Shown here: piece after piece, positions 23,617 to 35,052 of the stretch
How the letters are laid out: the number at the start of each line of letters is the position of its first letter
How positions within the stretch are numbered: position 1 is the stretch's first letter
DNA from: Clostridia bacterium
GTDB taxonomy: Bacteria; Bacillota; Clostridia; TANB77; CAG-508
NCBI GenBank assembly: GCA_016290095.1
Contig: JAEESU010000023.1
Coordinates: 1 to 64,000, forward strand
Length of the DNA stretch: 64,000 nt
Direction: 5' to 3'
Notes under the pieces: generated by a model
What the model was told of the DNA's origin: nothing
Database searches by the model: none
Seen by the model: the letters and a program-made list of their open reading frames with translations, nothing else
Made by a program: the position numbers and the translations under genes

Positions 23617-26600
23617 TTGGAAGAAAAAGATAAAGCAGATAATTTAGATTCAGGAAAGTTAGCTGAAAAAGTTGGAAAAGAAGCAGAAAGAAGAGCCAAA
23701 GAAGCTCAAGCAAAAGCAAAAAAAGTAATAAAAGATAGAGCCAAAAAAGGGTCTTTAGCAACGGCTTTAGGACCAATACTTTTTTGGCTTGTTGTAGTGA
23801 TTGTAATTATTATAATATTAATTGGGATTATTATATTTTTTGAAACAATGCCTGGAATGGTTATGAATAAAATGAAAGCACTATTTGAAAAGGCGGCAAA
23901 TTATGTTGGGGCTTTCTTTGGAGTTGATACATCTAAACAGATAAAAGAAAGCGATATTTTTGAATCACTCGATTATCTTGAAGATATGGGTTATGATTTA
24001 AAAGGTTATGGATTTTTAACTGATTATTACACAAATGCAGATAAGAGTGACATAGAAAAAGCATTAACAACAGAAGAAAAAGCTGATTATAAAATTGACA
24101 ATGATATAGGAGTTGTTAGAAGAGGCTCAGATGGCAAAGTATTACTTGCTAAATCAGATTTTATTTTTACATATATAGTTTCTGATAACTATATTTATAC
24201 AATGCGAAATAATAACTTAGTTAATAATAGTGGTAGTGGAAGTTCTGGATTTTGGGGATTTATTCAAAGAGTTTGCAATGCACTATTAATGGCTGCATAT
24301 AAAATAAATAATTTTTTCTTTTATAGATTAAATGATTTGTTAGGAATAACAGAAGGTATTGATGAAGCTTGGGGTAGAGGAATGATTAGAATCTACTACG
24401 AAAGAGGATTTGGTCAAAAAGGAGATTTGTATAAAGAAGGATTATTTAATTTTGATACAGTAGCAATAGATACAAACACAAAAGAATTGGTATTGGCAAA
24501 TAATGGATGGTTTTCTAGTAATGATCCAATAAGGTATAGTTTAGATGGATGGGTTGGCAGATATGGTATGCCTGTCGAATTTTTACTATCAGTTCATATG
24601 GCTACAATGATGCCTGATTTAGCTTATGATATGGCTACAAGTTTTGATACAAATGTTGATGTTTATATTAGAAATGTTGAAATAAGGACAGGAGATGGTA
24701 CCCAGGATGCTTATACACCATATATTGCTCAAGTATTAAGACACTGGTATAGAGATGTTTATTATGTAATAGATTTAAGTAAAACAGATGTAAATTTTGT
24801 TGAATATGACTACAATTATGAAAAAGTATATAATGAAAGATGGACTCTTTATGAAGTATATACTGGTGAAGATAAAAACGATATTTCGGGATATGAAGAA
24901 TATAAGAAGTATGCTTCAAATAATATTGGTGGTTTTAAATTATATATAATAAATGATAAGGGTGAATATTGTACAGATAGTGATATTGGTGATTTAACTA
25001 AAAATGCAAAAGTATTTAAAGATTTAAAAAACACAGATTATTATGTTTACATAGGTTCAAAAGAAGAAGCAATGAATGAAGGAATTTATGTAACTAAAAA
25101 GGCTATTGCTATTGAAACTAGTGAAGATAATTTAACTAATTTAAATTGGAATAAGCTAAGAGGCTCAATATGGTCTGCCTACTTACTAAATGAACGTAAA
25201 GTAGCATATAATAAAAGAGGAGTTTCAGATGCGAGCGGCGCTATAAGGCAAACAGGCGAAGGCTTAAGAACTGAAACTAATCCAACTATTAAGAAAATGT
25301 TTCTACAGAATTCATATTTTAGATATAATGGTACACATCAAACAGCAGAAATAATTACCGCAATGAGAAAGAAAATTAAGAAAGATGAATTAAATGATAA
25401 TGGTGATGAATTTGGTGCACTAAACGAATTAGTTTCAAAAGGTGGCGCAACAGTAAATATTATATCTAAAAAATTAAGTTATACACCAGCAGAATTAGGA
25501 TTAAATCCAAAAGAATTTAAACAAGATAGTTATAGTGTTAATGAGTTTAGTGGTCAAGTATCTCTAAATCAAGATTCTTTAAATGCATTTACTATGTTAG
25601 AAAATACACACACATTAGATGCTGACTATATTTACAGAGATTTTAAAGAATTGGTAGTAGAGTTAGGATATTTTACAAAAGAAGAACTAACAGATGAAAT
25701 TCCAAAATTACTTCATTGGCCTGTACCTGAAGTTGCTTCAGAAAATTATCCATATAGGGTTTTAGACAAAAGAGAAAATGAGTTTGGTACAGCTATGCAT
25801 TCAAAAGGTGATGTATTAGCAAAAGAATACATGGACCTTGACCTAAAAGGACTTAAAGAAAATAGAAAAGATTTATTAAGACCAAAACTAGAAGATAGAA
25901 CACGTAACGAATTATTTAAAAAATGGTGGAACTATAAATATAGTACAATTTTAACTAAAGATGTTACACCAGAAGACTTTATAGAAAAGGCAGATGAAAT
26001 ATGGCATTATTTAGCTGAAAACGAGTTTTCATTAAGTGCTTCAAATTTAGCAGATACATTTGAAGAAGCTAAAGAAGGTGTTCAAGTTTTTTATCAAGAT
26101 GGTAATTATAGTCATACAGAGTATAATATTTCAGCACCAACTTTTATATCATGGGCACTAATAGAATTAGACACAAAATTTGAAAACTATTGCAGTGCAC
26201 TTTCACGTGAAATGGTAGATTTAGGATATGATAACCCTGATGGTACTCGTGCTAGAAGAGCAAAATCAGTTCATAATATTACTGATGTTGCAGAAGTATG
26301 TGTCAATAAATTAAACGGTGAAATAATATATGAATTTCCAGATTTAAGACCAGGAGACCTAATTGCATTTATTGAAAGTGGTAAGGATAAAGTTACAGGA
26401 TTAGACATATTAGGTAAAAAGGATAATGGAAAATTCATAAGATATAGTGGAAATCATGAATTTAAAAAAGATGATGAACTTGTTGCTGATTTTGATGAAA
26501 ATGAATTTTATGATGCAACAAAGTATTCAGCATGCTTTGGAATAAGAATTTTTGGTGAACCTTTATTTAACGGATATGAAGGAAATGAAATGGTGGTATC

Positions 26601-28770
26601 TCCTGTTACAGGAATACTACTTGAATATGGCACTTATGATGGAACTCAGAAGGACTCAATTACTGAAGAAGCATATAGAGTAAATGCAGATTTAAAATAT
26701 GGACAAGTCTTTGATAAGGAAAATAATGGTAAAGAAACAGCTATAGACGAAAAACAAATAGTATCAGACAGTGTTGGATATGCAAAGATTTTAGTGCTAG
26801 ATAGAGAAAGCTATTTGGATTTAGAGAGAAATACAAATAGTCAATTTAAAAATAATAGCTTAATTGATGAAAATAGTCAATTTAGAGAAGCATTAGTAGA
26901 TGATGAAAGTGGAGACATTACAGCATTAGATAAAGTCAGAACACTAAATAAAAGTAAAGAAGATGCGAGATGGTCAGTTCTTGATCAGACTATTTATACA
27001 TATAAAGAATATGCAGAAAGTTATGAAATAGGTGGAATATCTGGATACATATTATATATAGATGGATTTGTGTGTGAAAGCCCAGATGAACTAGTAAGTG
27101 ATGTTACAAAAGAAATTCCATATAAAACAAATGGGATAGTTGATCAAGATAGAAAAGATGCTGCTAGAATATCAACAGATGATGTAACAAGTAATTTAAA
27201 GGGATTAAGCTATAAACAAGTAACACCTAATGAAATAGAAGATAGATCAAAACAATTACCAAGTAAATGTATAGAACCAGAGATTATGACTACATCAAAT
27301 ACAAAGATCAATAATAAAAATGAAGCTGAAACAAGAGCGGCTTTAAGAGCAGCAAACTCAATATATTTAAAAGATATAAAATATGAAGAAAATGGAGAAA
27401 TAAAAACAAAATCTGTAATTTATATCAAAGAAGGAACAATACTTGGAAGAACAATGACAGATAAAGAATTATTAGAGGATTCTGATTTTAGAAATGGTAA
27501 ATTCGGAACATATGAGCAAAATAGAGAGTTTTCTGATTGGAGAAAAATAGATGGTGAAGATAAAATAATTGGTAATTATTTAAGATTTATTCTAAGAGAT
27601 TTAGACGGAACACCAGTTGAAAATGTTGAAGATTATATGAAAAAATCAGCATTTAGTAAAGAAGATTGGTATAAATTATACTTTTACACACCATTTCCAA
27701 GTGGTGGAACAGATATATATATGTGTGGAGCTGAAGCGATTGGATCTTGTACACCTGGAGAACTAGGTGTTGGACTTGTACAGGAAACAGATTGCGTATA
27801 TCCATATCATAATACAGACCAAACAGGTAGTGCCATTGAAAAATTCTTGTATAAATGCTGGCTGATGGACCCAGTGCTATGTGCGCCATTAGAAGAGTTT
27901 TTTGAATATAACGGAAAACAATTCTGGAATTTTGCAGAAGGTGGACATTCATGGGGACCTTGGAAGGCACATGGACTAGCATATGTAGATCCAGCGACTC
28001 AAGGTGAACCAATGTGTACATTTCTAGGAACTGACGGAGCAACGAAATGTGGTGTTAAAAATGGAGTAATACATACATTTAATTTTGAAGAAGATAGAGA
28101 TTCTGATTATGACTATATTGTGTACAGATTTAATAGTACTACCTATGTAGACCCATGGGGATATTTACTTGTATATAAAGGTGGTGAGTTTTTACTAGAT
28201 GATGGCTATCCTCAAAGATTAATTGATTTTGATGTGTACATAGATGGCGGTATAAAAGATCAAGTATCTAATAATTTACGTAGATCAGAATTACAAAAAG
28301 TGTTATCATATATTTGTGATGTTGATAGAGAAAAATTTACTCAAATTCAAAGGGAAGTTGCAAAAGAAATATATTTGGAAGCAGATATTCTTCGAGTATT
28401 TCCATGGCTTGCAGATAGACCAGAAGCTCTGCAATGCTGCATAATAACAATATTAGTTAGTGGATCTATGTCATATGAAGGTTGGCTAGGTGACCATGAA
28501 CAAGATACAGCACCATATGAAGAAATACTAGAACAAGTTTCTATAGACAAATCTAAAGTCGGTTCAACATTAGGACCACCATCAAATGATCCAACAACAG
28601 GACATGCTTGGACTGTTCCTGAAATTGCAAGAAGAATAATGGATGGATCACTTACAAAATATGATGTTGAAGAATGGGTAAGAACAGGTAGTTCTGAACT
28701 ATTAGAATCATGTGGTGTAGATTTCAGAAAAGGTAATTCACCAGGATACTTAGAATTATTAAAAAAATAA
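23617..28770 (+). CDS. Giant (1717 aa) membrane-anchored extracytoplasmic protein of unknown function
   Basis: TTG start after AGGAGG; charged N-terminus, one TM (LFWLVVVIVIIIILIGIIIFF), very long extracytoplasmic region. Confidence 0.8.
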   Translation: MEEKDKADNLDSGKLAEKVGKEAERRAKEAQAKAKKVIKDRAKKGSLATALGPILFWLVVVIVIIIILIGIIIFFETMPGMVMNKMKALFEKAANYVGAFFGVDTSKQIKESDIFESLDYLEDMGYDLKGYGFLTDYYTNADKSDIEKALTTEEKADYKIDNDIGVVRRGSDGKVLLAKSDFIFTYIVSDNYIYTMRNNNLVNNSGSGSSGFWGFIQRVCNALLMAAYKINNFFFYRLNDLLGITEGIDEAWGRGMIRIYYERGFGQKGDLYKEGLFNFDTVAIDTNTKELVLANNGWFSSNDPIRYSLDGWVGRYGMPVEFLLSVHMATMMPDLAYDMATSFDTNVDVYIRNVEIRTGDGTQDAYTPYIAQVLRHWYRDVYYVIDLSKTDVNFVEYDYNYEKVYNERWTLYEVYTGEDKNDISGYEEYKKYASNNIGGFKLYIINDKGEYCTDSDIGDLTKNAKVFKDLKNTDYYVYIGSKEEAMNEGIYVTKKAIAIETSEDNLTNLNWNKLRGSIWSAYLLNERKVAYNKRGVSDASGAIRQTGEGLRTETNPTIKKMFLQNSYFRYNGTHQTAEIITAMRKKIKKDELNDNGDEFGALNELVSKGGATVNIISKKLSYTPAELGLNPKEFKQDSYSVNEFSGQVSLNQDSLNAFTMLENTHTLDADYIYRDFKELVVELGYFTKEELTDEIPKLLHWPVPEVASENYPYRVLDKRENEFGTAMHSKGDVLAKEYMDLDLKGLKENRKDLLRPKLEDRTRNELFKKWWNYKYSTILTKDVTPEDFIEKADEIWHYLAENEFSLSASNLADTFEEAKEGVQVFYQDGNYSHTEYNISAPTFISWALIELDTKFENYCSALSREMVDLGYDNPDGTRARRAKSVHNITDVAEVCVNKLNGEIIYEFPDLRPGDLIAFIESGKDKVTGLDILGKKDNGKFIRYSGNHEFKKDDELVADFDENEFYDATKYSACFGIRIFGEPLFNGYEGNEMVVSPVTGILLEYGTYDGTQKDSITEEAYRVNADLKYGQVFDKENNGKETAIDEKQIVSDSVGYAKILVLDRESYLDLERNTNSQFKNNSLIDENSQFREALVDDESGDITALDKVRTLNKSKEDARWSVLDQTIYTYKEYAESYEIGGISGYILYIDGFVCESPDELVSDVTKEIPYKTNGIVDQDRKDAARISTDDVTSNLKGLSYKQVTPNEIEDRSKQLPSKCIEPEIMTTSNTKINNKNEAETRAALRAANSIYLKDIKYEENGEIKTKSVIYIKEGTILGRTMTDKELLEDSDFRNGKFGTYEQNREFSDWRKIDGEDKIIGNYLRFILRDLDGTPVENVEDYMKKSAFSKEDWYKLYFYTPFPSGGTDIYMCGAEAIGSCTPGELGVGLVQETDCVYPYHNTDQTGSAIEKFLYKCWLMDPVLCAPLEEFFEYNGKQFWNFAEGGHSWGPWKAHGLAYVDPATQGEPMCTFLGTDGATKCGVKNGVIHTFNFEEDRDSDYDYIVYRFNSTTYVDPWGYLLVYKGGEFLLDDGYPQRLIDFDVYIDGGIKDQVSNNLRRSELQKVLSYICDVDREKFTQIQREVAKEIYLEADILRVFPWLADRPEALQCCIITILVSGSMSYEGWLGDHEQDTAPYEEILEQVSIDKSKVGSTLGPPSNDPTTGHAWTVPEIARRIMDGSLTKYDVEEWVRTGSSELLESCGVDFRKGNSPGYLELLKK

Positions 28771-28840
28771 GATAATACTCATAATTTAATAATAGTGTTG
28801 ACAAATTTTATAAGATAGTGTAAAATCAATTTTGTAAATA

Positions 28841-28991
28841 TTATCTAGAGTGGACGAGAGATTCGGCTTTATGACTCCACAGCAACCTATTAGTTTAGGT
28901 GCTAATACCGACAAAGTGCACGTAAAGTAACTTTGAATGATGATTTAAAATTATCGAATAAAAACTCTACGTGTTTACGTAGAGTTTTTTG
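28841..28991 (+). promoter_or_regulatory. SAM-I (S-box) riboswitch with terminator, upstream of metK
   Basis: ttatctagagtggacgagagattcggctttatgactccacagcaacct...aggtgctaataccgacaaa followed by hairpin aactctacgtgtttacgtagagtttttt; metK immediately downstream. Confidence 0.88.
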
Positions 28992-29013
28992 TTATAAATG
29001 AAAGGAGAAAAGT

Positions 29014-30159
29014 ATGAAAAGATTATTTACATCAGAAAGTGTAACAGAAGGACATCCAGATAAATTATGTGATTATATTTCAGATAGTGTTTTGGATGCG
29101 TTTCTTGAGAAAGATCCGTATTCTAGAGTAGCATGCGAAACTGTTGCTGGAAAAGGTCAAATATTAGTAACAGGAGAAATTACTTCAAAGGCAAATATTA
29201 ATATAGAAAAGATAGTCAGAGATACAATTAAAGAAGTGGGATTTGATAATAAAGAAACAGATATTGATTATAAAACATGTGATGTTATTTTGAATATTTC
29301 AAAACAATCACCAGATATAGCCTTAGGAGTTGATAAATCTTTGGAACAAAAACAAGGATCAAAAGACGAATCAGAAGGCGCCGGAGATCAAGGAATGATG
29401 TTTGGATTTGCTACTGATGAAACAGAAGATTATATGCCAATGCCAATATATTTGGCACATAAACTAGCTAGAAGACTAACTGAGGTTAGAAAAGAAGAAA
29501 TTGTAAAAAACTTAAGGCCAGATGGAAAAGTTCAAGTAACTGTTGAGTATGATAAGGACATTCCAAAAAGAGTTGATACAATCGTAGTTTCTTCACAACA
29601 TAAAGACTTTATTGATTTGAACAAATTAAGAGAAGATATTATTGAAAATGTTGTAAAACCTGTTGTTCCTAAAGAATTACTAGATGATAACACAAAATAT
29701 TATATTAATCCAACAGGAAGATTTGTAATAGGAGGTCCTCTTGGAGATAGTGGACTAACTGGTAGAAAAATAATTGTAGATACATATGGTGGATATAGTC
29801 GCCATGGAGGAGGAGCTTTTTCTGGAAAAGACCCAACAAAAGTTGATAGGTCTGCTGCATATATGGCAAGATTTATTGCTAAAAATATTGTTGCAAACGG
29901 ATTTGCAAAAAAATGTGAGATACAACTTTCTTATGCCATAGGTGTAGCAAAACCAATTTCTATATATGTTGATACATTTGGAACAGGAACAATTCCAGAT
30001 AGTGAAATAATAAAGAAAATATCAAATACATTCAAATTAACACCAAGAGGCATAATAGAAAGCTTGGATTTACGAAAACCTATATACAAAAAAACTACAA
30101 ACTATGGACATTTTGGAAAGAAAGATTTACCTTGGGAAAAAATTATTAAAATATTATAA
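29014..30159 (+). CDS. metK: S-adenosylmethionine synthetase
   Basis: [47 protein letters not shown]. Confidence 0.97.
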   Translation: MKRLFTSESVTEGHPDKLCDYISDSVLDAFLEKDPYSRVACETVAGKGQILVTGEITSKANINIEKIVRDTIKEVGFDNKETDIDYKTCDVILNISKQSPDIALGVDKSLEQKQGSKDESEGAGDQGMMFGFATDETEDYMPMPIYLAHKLARRLTEVRKEEIVKNLRPDGKVQVTVEYDKDIPKRVDTIVVSSQHKDFIDLNKLREDIIENVVKPVVPKELLDDNTKYYINPTGRFVIGGPLGDSGLTGRKIIVDTYGGYSRHGGGAFSGKDPTKVDRSAAYMARFIAKNIVANGFAKKCEIQLSYAIGVAKPISIYVDTFGTGTIPDSEIIKKISNTFKLTPRGIIESLDLRKPIYKKTTNYGHFGKKDLPWEKIIKIL

Positions 30160-30165
30160 CTATTT

Positions 30166-30236
30166 AAACGCCTTAAGAGTTTTATTACACAATTGTAATA
30201 CTACTGACATTGACTTTAAGGCGTTTTATTTATATA
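30166..30236 (+). terminator. Probable terminator hairpin
   Basis: aaacgccttaa...ttaaggcgttttattt with long internal loop. Confidence 0.5.
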
Positions 30237-30282
30237 ATTTTATTGGAAGATTTTGTACTTTTTTATACATAAGAGGTGAATT

Positions 30283-32073
30283 ATGAAAAATAAAAAATTT
30301 GTTATTACATTAATAGCAATTTTAATGTACATTATGATTTCTTTAATTACTACAGCTTTTGCTATGGAAAAAGGAACATTGACACAAGATATTAATGGAA
30401 TTGATGATTCTAAATATCCTGGATACAAAACACTAATAAATAGTTTGAAAAATAAACATTCTAATTATACATTTAAAGTTTATTATACAGGATTAAATTG
30501 GGATGAAGTTCTTGTTTCAGAATATCAATACCATGGAATTAGTCCTCTTAATTTATTTCAAGTTGGAGAGAAGTACAATGGAATGTGGCAATGCCCAATT
30601 TGTGGAAGTAGAAATTATGATAATGGTTCATGGTGTTGTGCATCTTTAGATGCGATAGCATATATGATGGATCCTAGAAATTCTATTAATGAAAGTGATG
30701 TTTTTCAATTTAAAGATTTAGAGGGGTCAGATGCATCTTATGATGATATAGCAAGAGCTGTTTCAAATTATGGTTCATATTTAAATAATACAGAAGCTAT
30801 ACAAGCAATTTATGATGCTAGTAGACAATATAATATAAATCCATATTTTTTAGTTGCTAAGATTATTAATGAACATGGAAAAGATGGATCAACTCTATCA
30901 AATGGTAAAGGCTACAATGGAAAATATGTAGGATATTATAATTATTTTAATATTGGATCATATGGAAATGGTAGAGATACAATAATAAACAGTGGACTTG
31001 CTAAAGCACAACAAGAAGGATGGAATTCAATTAGAGCTTCTATTATAGGTGGTACAGCTGTTGTAAAAGAAAGTTATATTACAAGATATGCTCAAAATAC
31101 ATTATATTATCAAAAATTTAATGTTTCTGGAAAATCTGCACTTGGATCACATCAATATCAACAAAACATTATGGCTGCTCAAACCCAGGGAGCTAGTTTG
31201 AAGAGTTATTATGGAACTGCAAATAATGAATTTGTATTTATAATACCTTTATATGAAAATATGCCACAAAGTGCTTGCACAAGACCAGATTGTACAAAGC
31301 AAAATTTAATTCAATATGAAGATGGTAATATAAGAAACATATCTAAAAGCTTGAAAGTAAGAGCTGGACAAGGACTTTCTAGAACAGCTATAGGTGCGTT
31401 AAACAATAATGAATCAATAAAAATTCTTAAGAGAGCAAGTGGCAAGGTAGATGGATATTATTGGGATATGATTTTATCTAATAAGAGTGGTGTATTTGGA
31501 TATGCTGCAAGAATAGTTGGAGGAGATGAATGCATATCAGGAACTGGTAATTGGCATACAAGTGGTGGAACAACCTCTAATTATGTACCAGAGCCAGAGC
31601 CTATTCCTACACCAGAACCAGAGCCAAAACCAGATCCTGAACCACCAGAAGATGAACAACAAGATGATGTTAAACCTATAGTAAGACCTGATCATAGTGA
31701 AAGTTTTAAAATAGAAGATGATTTTATAGATATACATCCAGATGTTATTGCTGAGAATATTATTGCAAAAAACGAAGAAGCTATTATAAAGAATTCAAAA
31801 GGTGAAGAAATTACTGAAGGCAAGTTAGGAACAGGATATAAGATTATAATAGGTGAAAATGAATATACAGTTGTAAAAAAAGGTGATGTTGATGGTGATG
31901 CTAATGTTAACATTATTGACGCAGTTCAAATTGTAAGGGCAATAAAAGGAGAACATAGTTTAGAAAATGAGTATAGAGAAGCAGCACTTATAGAAAATGG
32001 AGAAAAATTTACTATTATTGATGCTGTAAAAATAGTAGGATTTATAAAAGGAACTTTAGATATAGAGTTTTAG
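30283..32073 (+). CDS. Secreted N-acetylglucosaminidase-like autolysin with SH3-like region and C-terminal dockerin
   Basis: Signal peptide; LytD-like 'IYDASRQYNINPYFLVAKIINEHGKDGS...GYYNYFNIGSYG'; Pro/Glu linker; dockerin-like KGDVDGDANVNIIDAVQIVRAIKG...FTIIDAVKIVGFIKG. Confidence 0.82.
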   Translation: MKNKKFVITLIAILMYIMISLITTAFAMEKGTLTQDINGIDDSKYPGYKTLINSLKNKHSNYTFKVYYTGLNWDEVLVSEYQYHGISPLNLFQVGEKYNGMWQCPICGSRNYDNGSWCCASLDAIAYMMDPRNSINESDVFQFKDLEGSDASYDDIARAVSNYGSYLNNTEAIQAIYDASRQYNINPYFLVAKIINEHGKDGSTLSNGKGYNGKYVGYYNYFNIGSYGNGRDTIINSGLAKAQQEGWNSIRASIIGGTAVVKESYITRYAQNTLYYQKFNVSGKSALGSHQYQQNIMAAQTQGASLKSYYGTANNEFVFIIPLYENMPQSACTRPDCTKQNLIQYEDGNIRNISKSLKVRAGQGLSRTAIGALNNNESIKILKRASGKVDGYYWDMILSNKSGVFGYAARIVGGDECISGTGNWHTSGGTTSNYVPEPEPIPTPEPEPKPDPEPPEDEQQDDVKPIVRPDHSESFKIEDDFIDIHPDVIAENIIAKNEEAIIKNSKGEEITEGKLGTGYKIIIGENEYTVVKKGDVDGDANVNIIDAVQIVRAIKGEHSLENEYREAALIENGEKFTIIDAVKIVGFIKGTLDIEF

Positions 32074-32082
32074 GAGATTTTA

Positions 32083-33355
32083 ATGAAATGTGTTAATTGC
32101 GGTAAAAAAATACCTAAAAGTCCAAATAGACTTTGCGATGAATGTCAAAAAAAATTGATTACAGATATTGGAAATGAAGAATCTGCTCCAAGCCAAAAAA
32201 AGAGAAGAGTTGACAATGGAAAGTTTAATATCTTTGAAATAATATTTTTAGTAGTTTGTGCATTAATTATAATTGTTTCAATTTCTGTAACATCATATAC
32301 TTTAATTAAAAGAAAGATAAAAGTAGAACAATCAAAGATATCATCTACAGATAATTTAATTGGAAAGACAATTGGGAATACTATTTCAAATATAAGATAT
32401 TATGGATATTGTGCAATGGAAGATGACTGGATTTTCTATTACACATCAAATGAGGACTTTTCAACAGGAAGAATTTGTAGAATAAAAAATAATGGTTCAA
32501 ATAAAAAGATTATTTTTGAAGAATCTAACATGGATATTTATTCTATCAATGCAATAAATGGTTATATATATTTTGTAGGCGTAACATCACGGAGAATATA
32601 GTCAATATGATGCTGTAGATAGTAAAATATATAAAATGAAAAACGATGGTTCTGATGTTGAGGTAATTAATAATAATCTTATGAGCAACTCATTTAATTA
32701 TTTGTATGTAATTAATGATAGTATTTATTTTTCAGGTATAAATGATACTATATGGAAAATGGACTTAGATGGAAATAACATGAAAGAAATTACAGGAAAT
32801 TACGAAGTAGAACTATTGGGAGTAACAGACAAATATATTGTTTTTGATAAATATGATAATATTTCAGATCAAAATGTACAAGTAACATACATTATGGACT
32901 TAGATGGTAATAATCAAAGACCACTAATTCCAGGAACTAAATTATCTAATATTAGTGTAGAAAATGATTATGTTTATTATATAGGTCCAGATCAAAACAT
33001 TTTTAGAACAAAGATTGATTCAAATGAGAGTGAATTAGTAGCAAATGTAAAAGCATATATTTTAAATGTATATGGAAATAGTGCATATTATTTTGCTTAT
33101 ACTGATAGTGATACTTTACAATTAGGAATTTGGAAAATAGATTTATTAGATAATAGTTTTACACCAGAATTAATCAGAACGTTAAGATCATCTTACTACA
33201 TGGATGTTGTAAGAGGTTATGCTAATTTCTTAGATGTTAATAGTGAATATGTATCTGTTAATTTATTTAAAACAGATGGTAGCCTAGAAAATATAGAATT
33301 ATTTACTTACAATAATGTTAATTCACAAGCATTAGATGCTAGTCAAACTGAATGA
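32083..33355 (+). CDS. Zinc-ribbon + TM + DUF5050-like beta-propeller protein, split by a +1 frame change at CGG 32590-32592
   Basis: CVNCGKKIPKSPNRLCDEC N-terminus; YIYFVGVTS-G-EYSQYDAVDSKIYKMKNDGSD is continuous if C32590 is skipped (TCA C|GGA GAA). Confidence 0.78.
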
Positions 33356-33369
33356 TTTTTATAAATAAA

Positions 33370-33421
33370 ATTTTAGGGACACACACCAAAATTAGTTTTC
33401 ATCGGTGTGTGTCCCTAAAAA
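33370..33421 (+). terminator. Long bidirectional terminator-like hairpin
   Basis: ttttagggacacacacc ...ggtgtgtgtccctaaaa; between + strand CDS end and - strand tRNA end. Confidence 0.75.
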
Positions 33422-33436
33422 TTACCTAAAATTAGT

Positions 33437-33512
33437 TGGAGCTCATGGCCGGAATCGAACCGGCGACCTACAGATTACGAATCTGTTGCACTACCGACTG
33501 TGCTACATGAGC
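33437..33512 (-). tRNA. tRNA-Thr (anticodon CGT)
   Basis: Reverse complement GCTCATGTAGCACAGTCGGTAGTGCAACAGATTCGTAATCTGTAGGTCGCCGGTTCGATTCCGGCCATGAGCTCCA folds as cloverleaf; anticodon loop TTCGTAA. Confidence 0.92.
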
Positions 33513-33583
33513 ATGTTCTTATTATAATATATTGTGGTTTAAAAAATCAATATTTTTTGATATAATTAATATGAGGTGATTTT

Positions 33584-34177
33584 ATGATTAGTAAACAAAT
33601 ATTATTTATTCTTGTTGGTGTTTATATATTTCTTGTTGGATTAGCATACTTTTTAATTTTTAGAAAACATCATAAAAGAAATAAAGTTGAAATAGATGAA
33701 TTAATTTCTTTAGTGGCTAGATTTTTTTCAGTAACAACAATTTCATTTATTATGATAGGCTGTGGTATATATTTATTTAGAAATGCTGCTATTCATAAAT
33801 ACGATATTGAAGAAGTACGAAGCAGTTTAGTCTTAGGAATGTTTATTATTAGTGCAACAGTACTGAATTATATTAATTACATAAAAAGAAGCTTAAAAGA
33901 TTATGATGAAGAGATTAGGCAAGAAAAAAGAAAGAAAGATATTAAAATAGGTGAAATCCTTTTATTAATTGTATTATTAGTATTAATGTTTGTTCCCGCA
34001 ATAAAAATTCCAACTTTTATAAAATTAAAAGAATTTCAAAAAGAATTGTATATTGAAATAGCAAAATCAGTTTTAATTTCAATTTCATCTATATTCTTGC
34101 TATATAATTTAAATCCAATAGGGATAAAAGATAAAATATTTAAGAAAAAAGATAAAGAGAAAGAAGAAAACAATTGA
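33584..34177 (+). CDS. Multi-TM hypothetical protein
   Basis: Several TM helices, lysine-rich C-terminus. Confidence 0.6.
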   Translation: MISKQILFILVGVYIFLVGLAYFLIFRKHHKRNKVEIDELISLVARFFSVTTISFIMIGCGIYLFRNAAIHKYDIEEVRSSLVLGMFIISATVLNYINYIKRSLKDYDEEIRQEKRKKDIKIGEILLLIVLLVLMFVPAIKIPTFIKLKEFQKELYIEIAKSVLISISSIFLLYNLNPIGIKDKIFKKKDKEKEENN

Positions 34178-34214
34178 CATAATCAAAAAAAAGTTATAAA
34201 ATAATACTGTAAAT

Positions 34215-34440
34215 ATGAGCTGTGATAAGGAAAAGTAAAATATAGGTTACAAACAGAGAGAATTTATTATGAGCTGAGAATAAATTCATGAAAACATATT
34301 TGAAAAACTACCTTTGAGCTTCTACTTGAAAAAGTAGCGTAAAGGAAACGTTATAATCCTATTTAAGAGTTAAACATTAGGGTGGAACCGTATATTATAT
34401 ACCCCTATAGACATTGTCTGTCTATAGGGGATTTTTTATT
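34215..34440 (+). promoter_or_regulatory. T-box leader (predicted threonine-responsive)
   Basis: T-box core 'agggtggaaccg' and terminator cccctatagacattgtctgtctatagggg-attttttatt; possible ACC specifier in 'aaaactacctttgag'; thrS lies in the downstream operon. Confidence 0.85.
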
Positions 34441-34469
34441 ATATATTTCTTGAAAGGAGATGACTTTTA

Positions 34470-35036
34470 ATGCATATCGAGTTTGAAGCTAGAGTACTAG
34501 AAATTAACAAAGATGAGTTAGAAAAAAGACTGAAAGAACTTGGTGCTCAAAAAATTGCAGATTTCGATTATAAACGAAGAGTTTATGATTTTAATCCTAA
34601 AACGAATAACAAATGGATAAGATTACGAACCGATGGAACAACAACAACTTTAACAATTAAAGAAGTTGTTACAAAATCTATTGATGGAACAAAAGAGACA
34701 GAAATCAAGGTTTCAGATTTTGAAGAGACCAACAAAATTTTGAATGAACTTGGTTATACAGCACATACCTATCAAGAGAATAAGCGAACTAGATACTTAT
34801 TAAATGGAGTAGAAATAGATATTGATACATGGCCTTTCATTCCTACTTATGTAGAAATAGAAGGTAAAGATTCTACTGAAATAGAAAATACTATTGATTT
34901 ACTTAAATTAGATAAAACAAAACTTACAACATTAGATGTTCAATCAGTGTTTAAAGAGTTTTATAAAATAGATGTAAAAAATATGCCAATATTAAAATTT
35001 GGCGATAAATTAGATAAAAAATATATAATTGATTAA
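34470..35036 (+). CDS. CYTH-domain protein (class IV adenylate cyclase/CyaB-like)
   Basis: HIEFEARVLEINKDELEKRLKELGAQ..., WIRLRTDGTTTTLTIKE..., YVEIEG, ExExK-type pattern. Confidence 0.82.
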   Translation: MHIEFEARVLEINKDELEKRLKELGAQKIADFDYKRRVYDFNPKTNNKWIRLRTDGTTTTLTIKEVVTKSIDGTKETEIKVSDFEETNKILNELGYTAHTYQENKRTRYLLNGVEIDIDTWPFIPTYVEIEGKDSTEIENTIDLLKLDKTKLTTLDVQSVFKEFYKIDVKNMPILKFGDKLDKKYIID

Positions 35037-35052
35037 TAAAGGAGAGAAAGAT

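Noticed and set aside
30104-30286. 60-aa + strand ORF overlapping the end of metK
   Set aside because: Overlaps the metK 3' end and a terminator hairpin; no SD or recognisable product.
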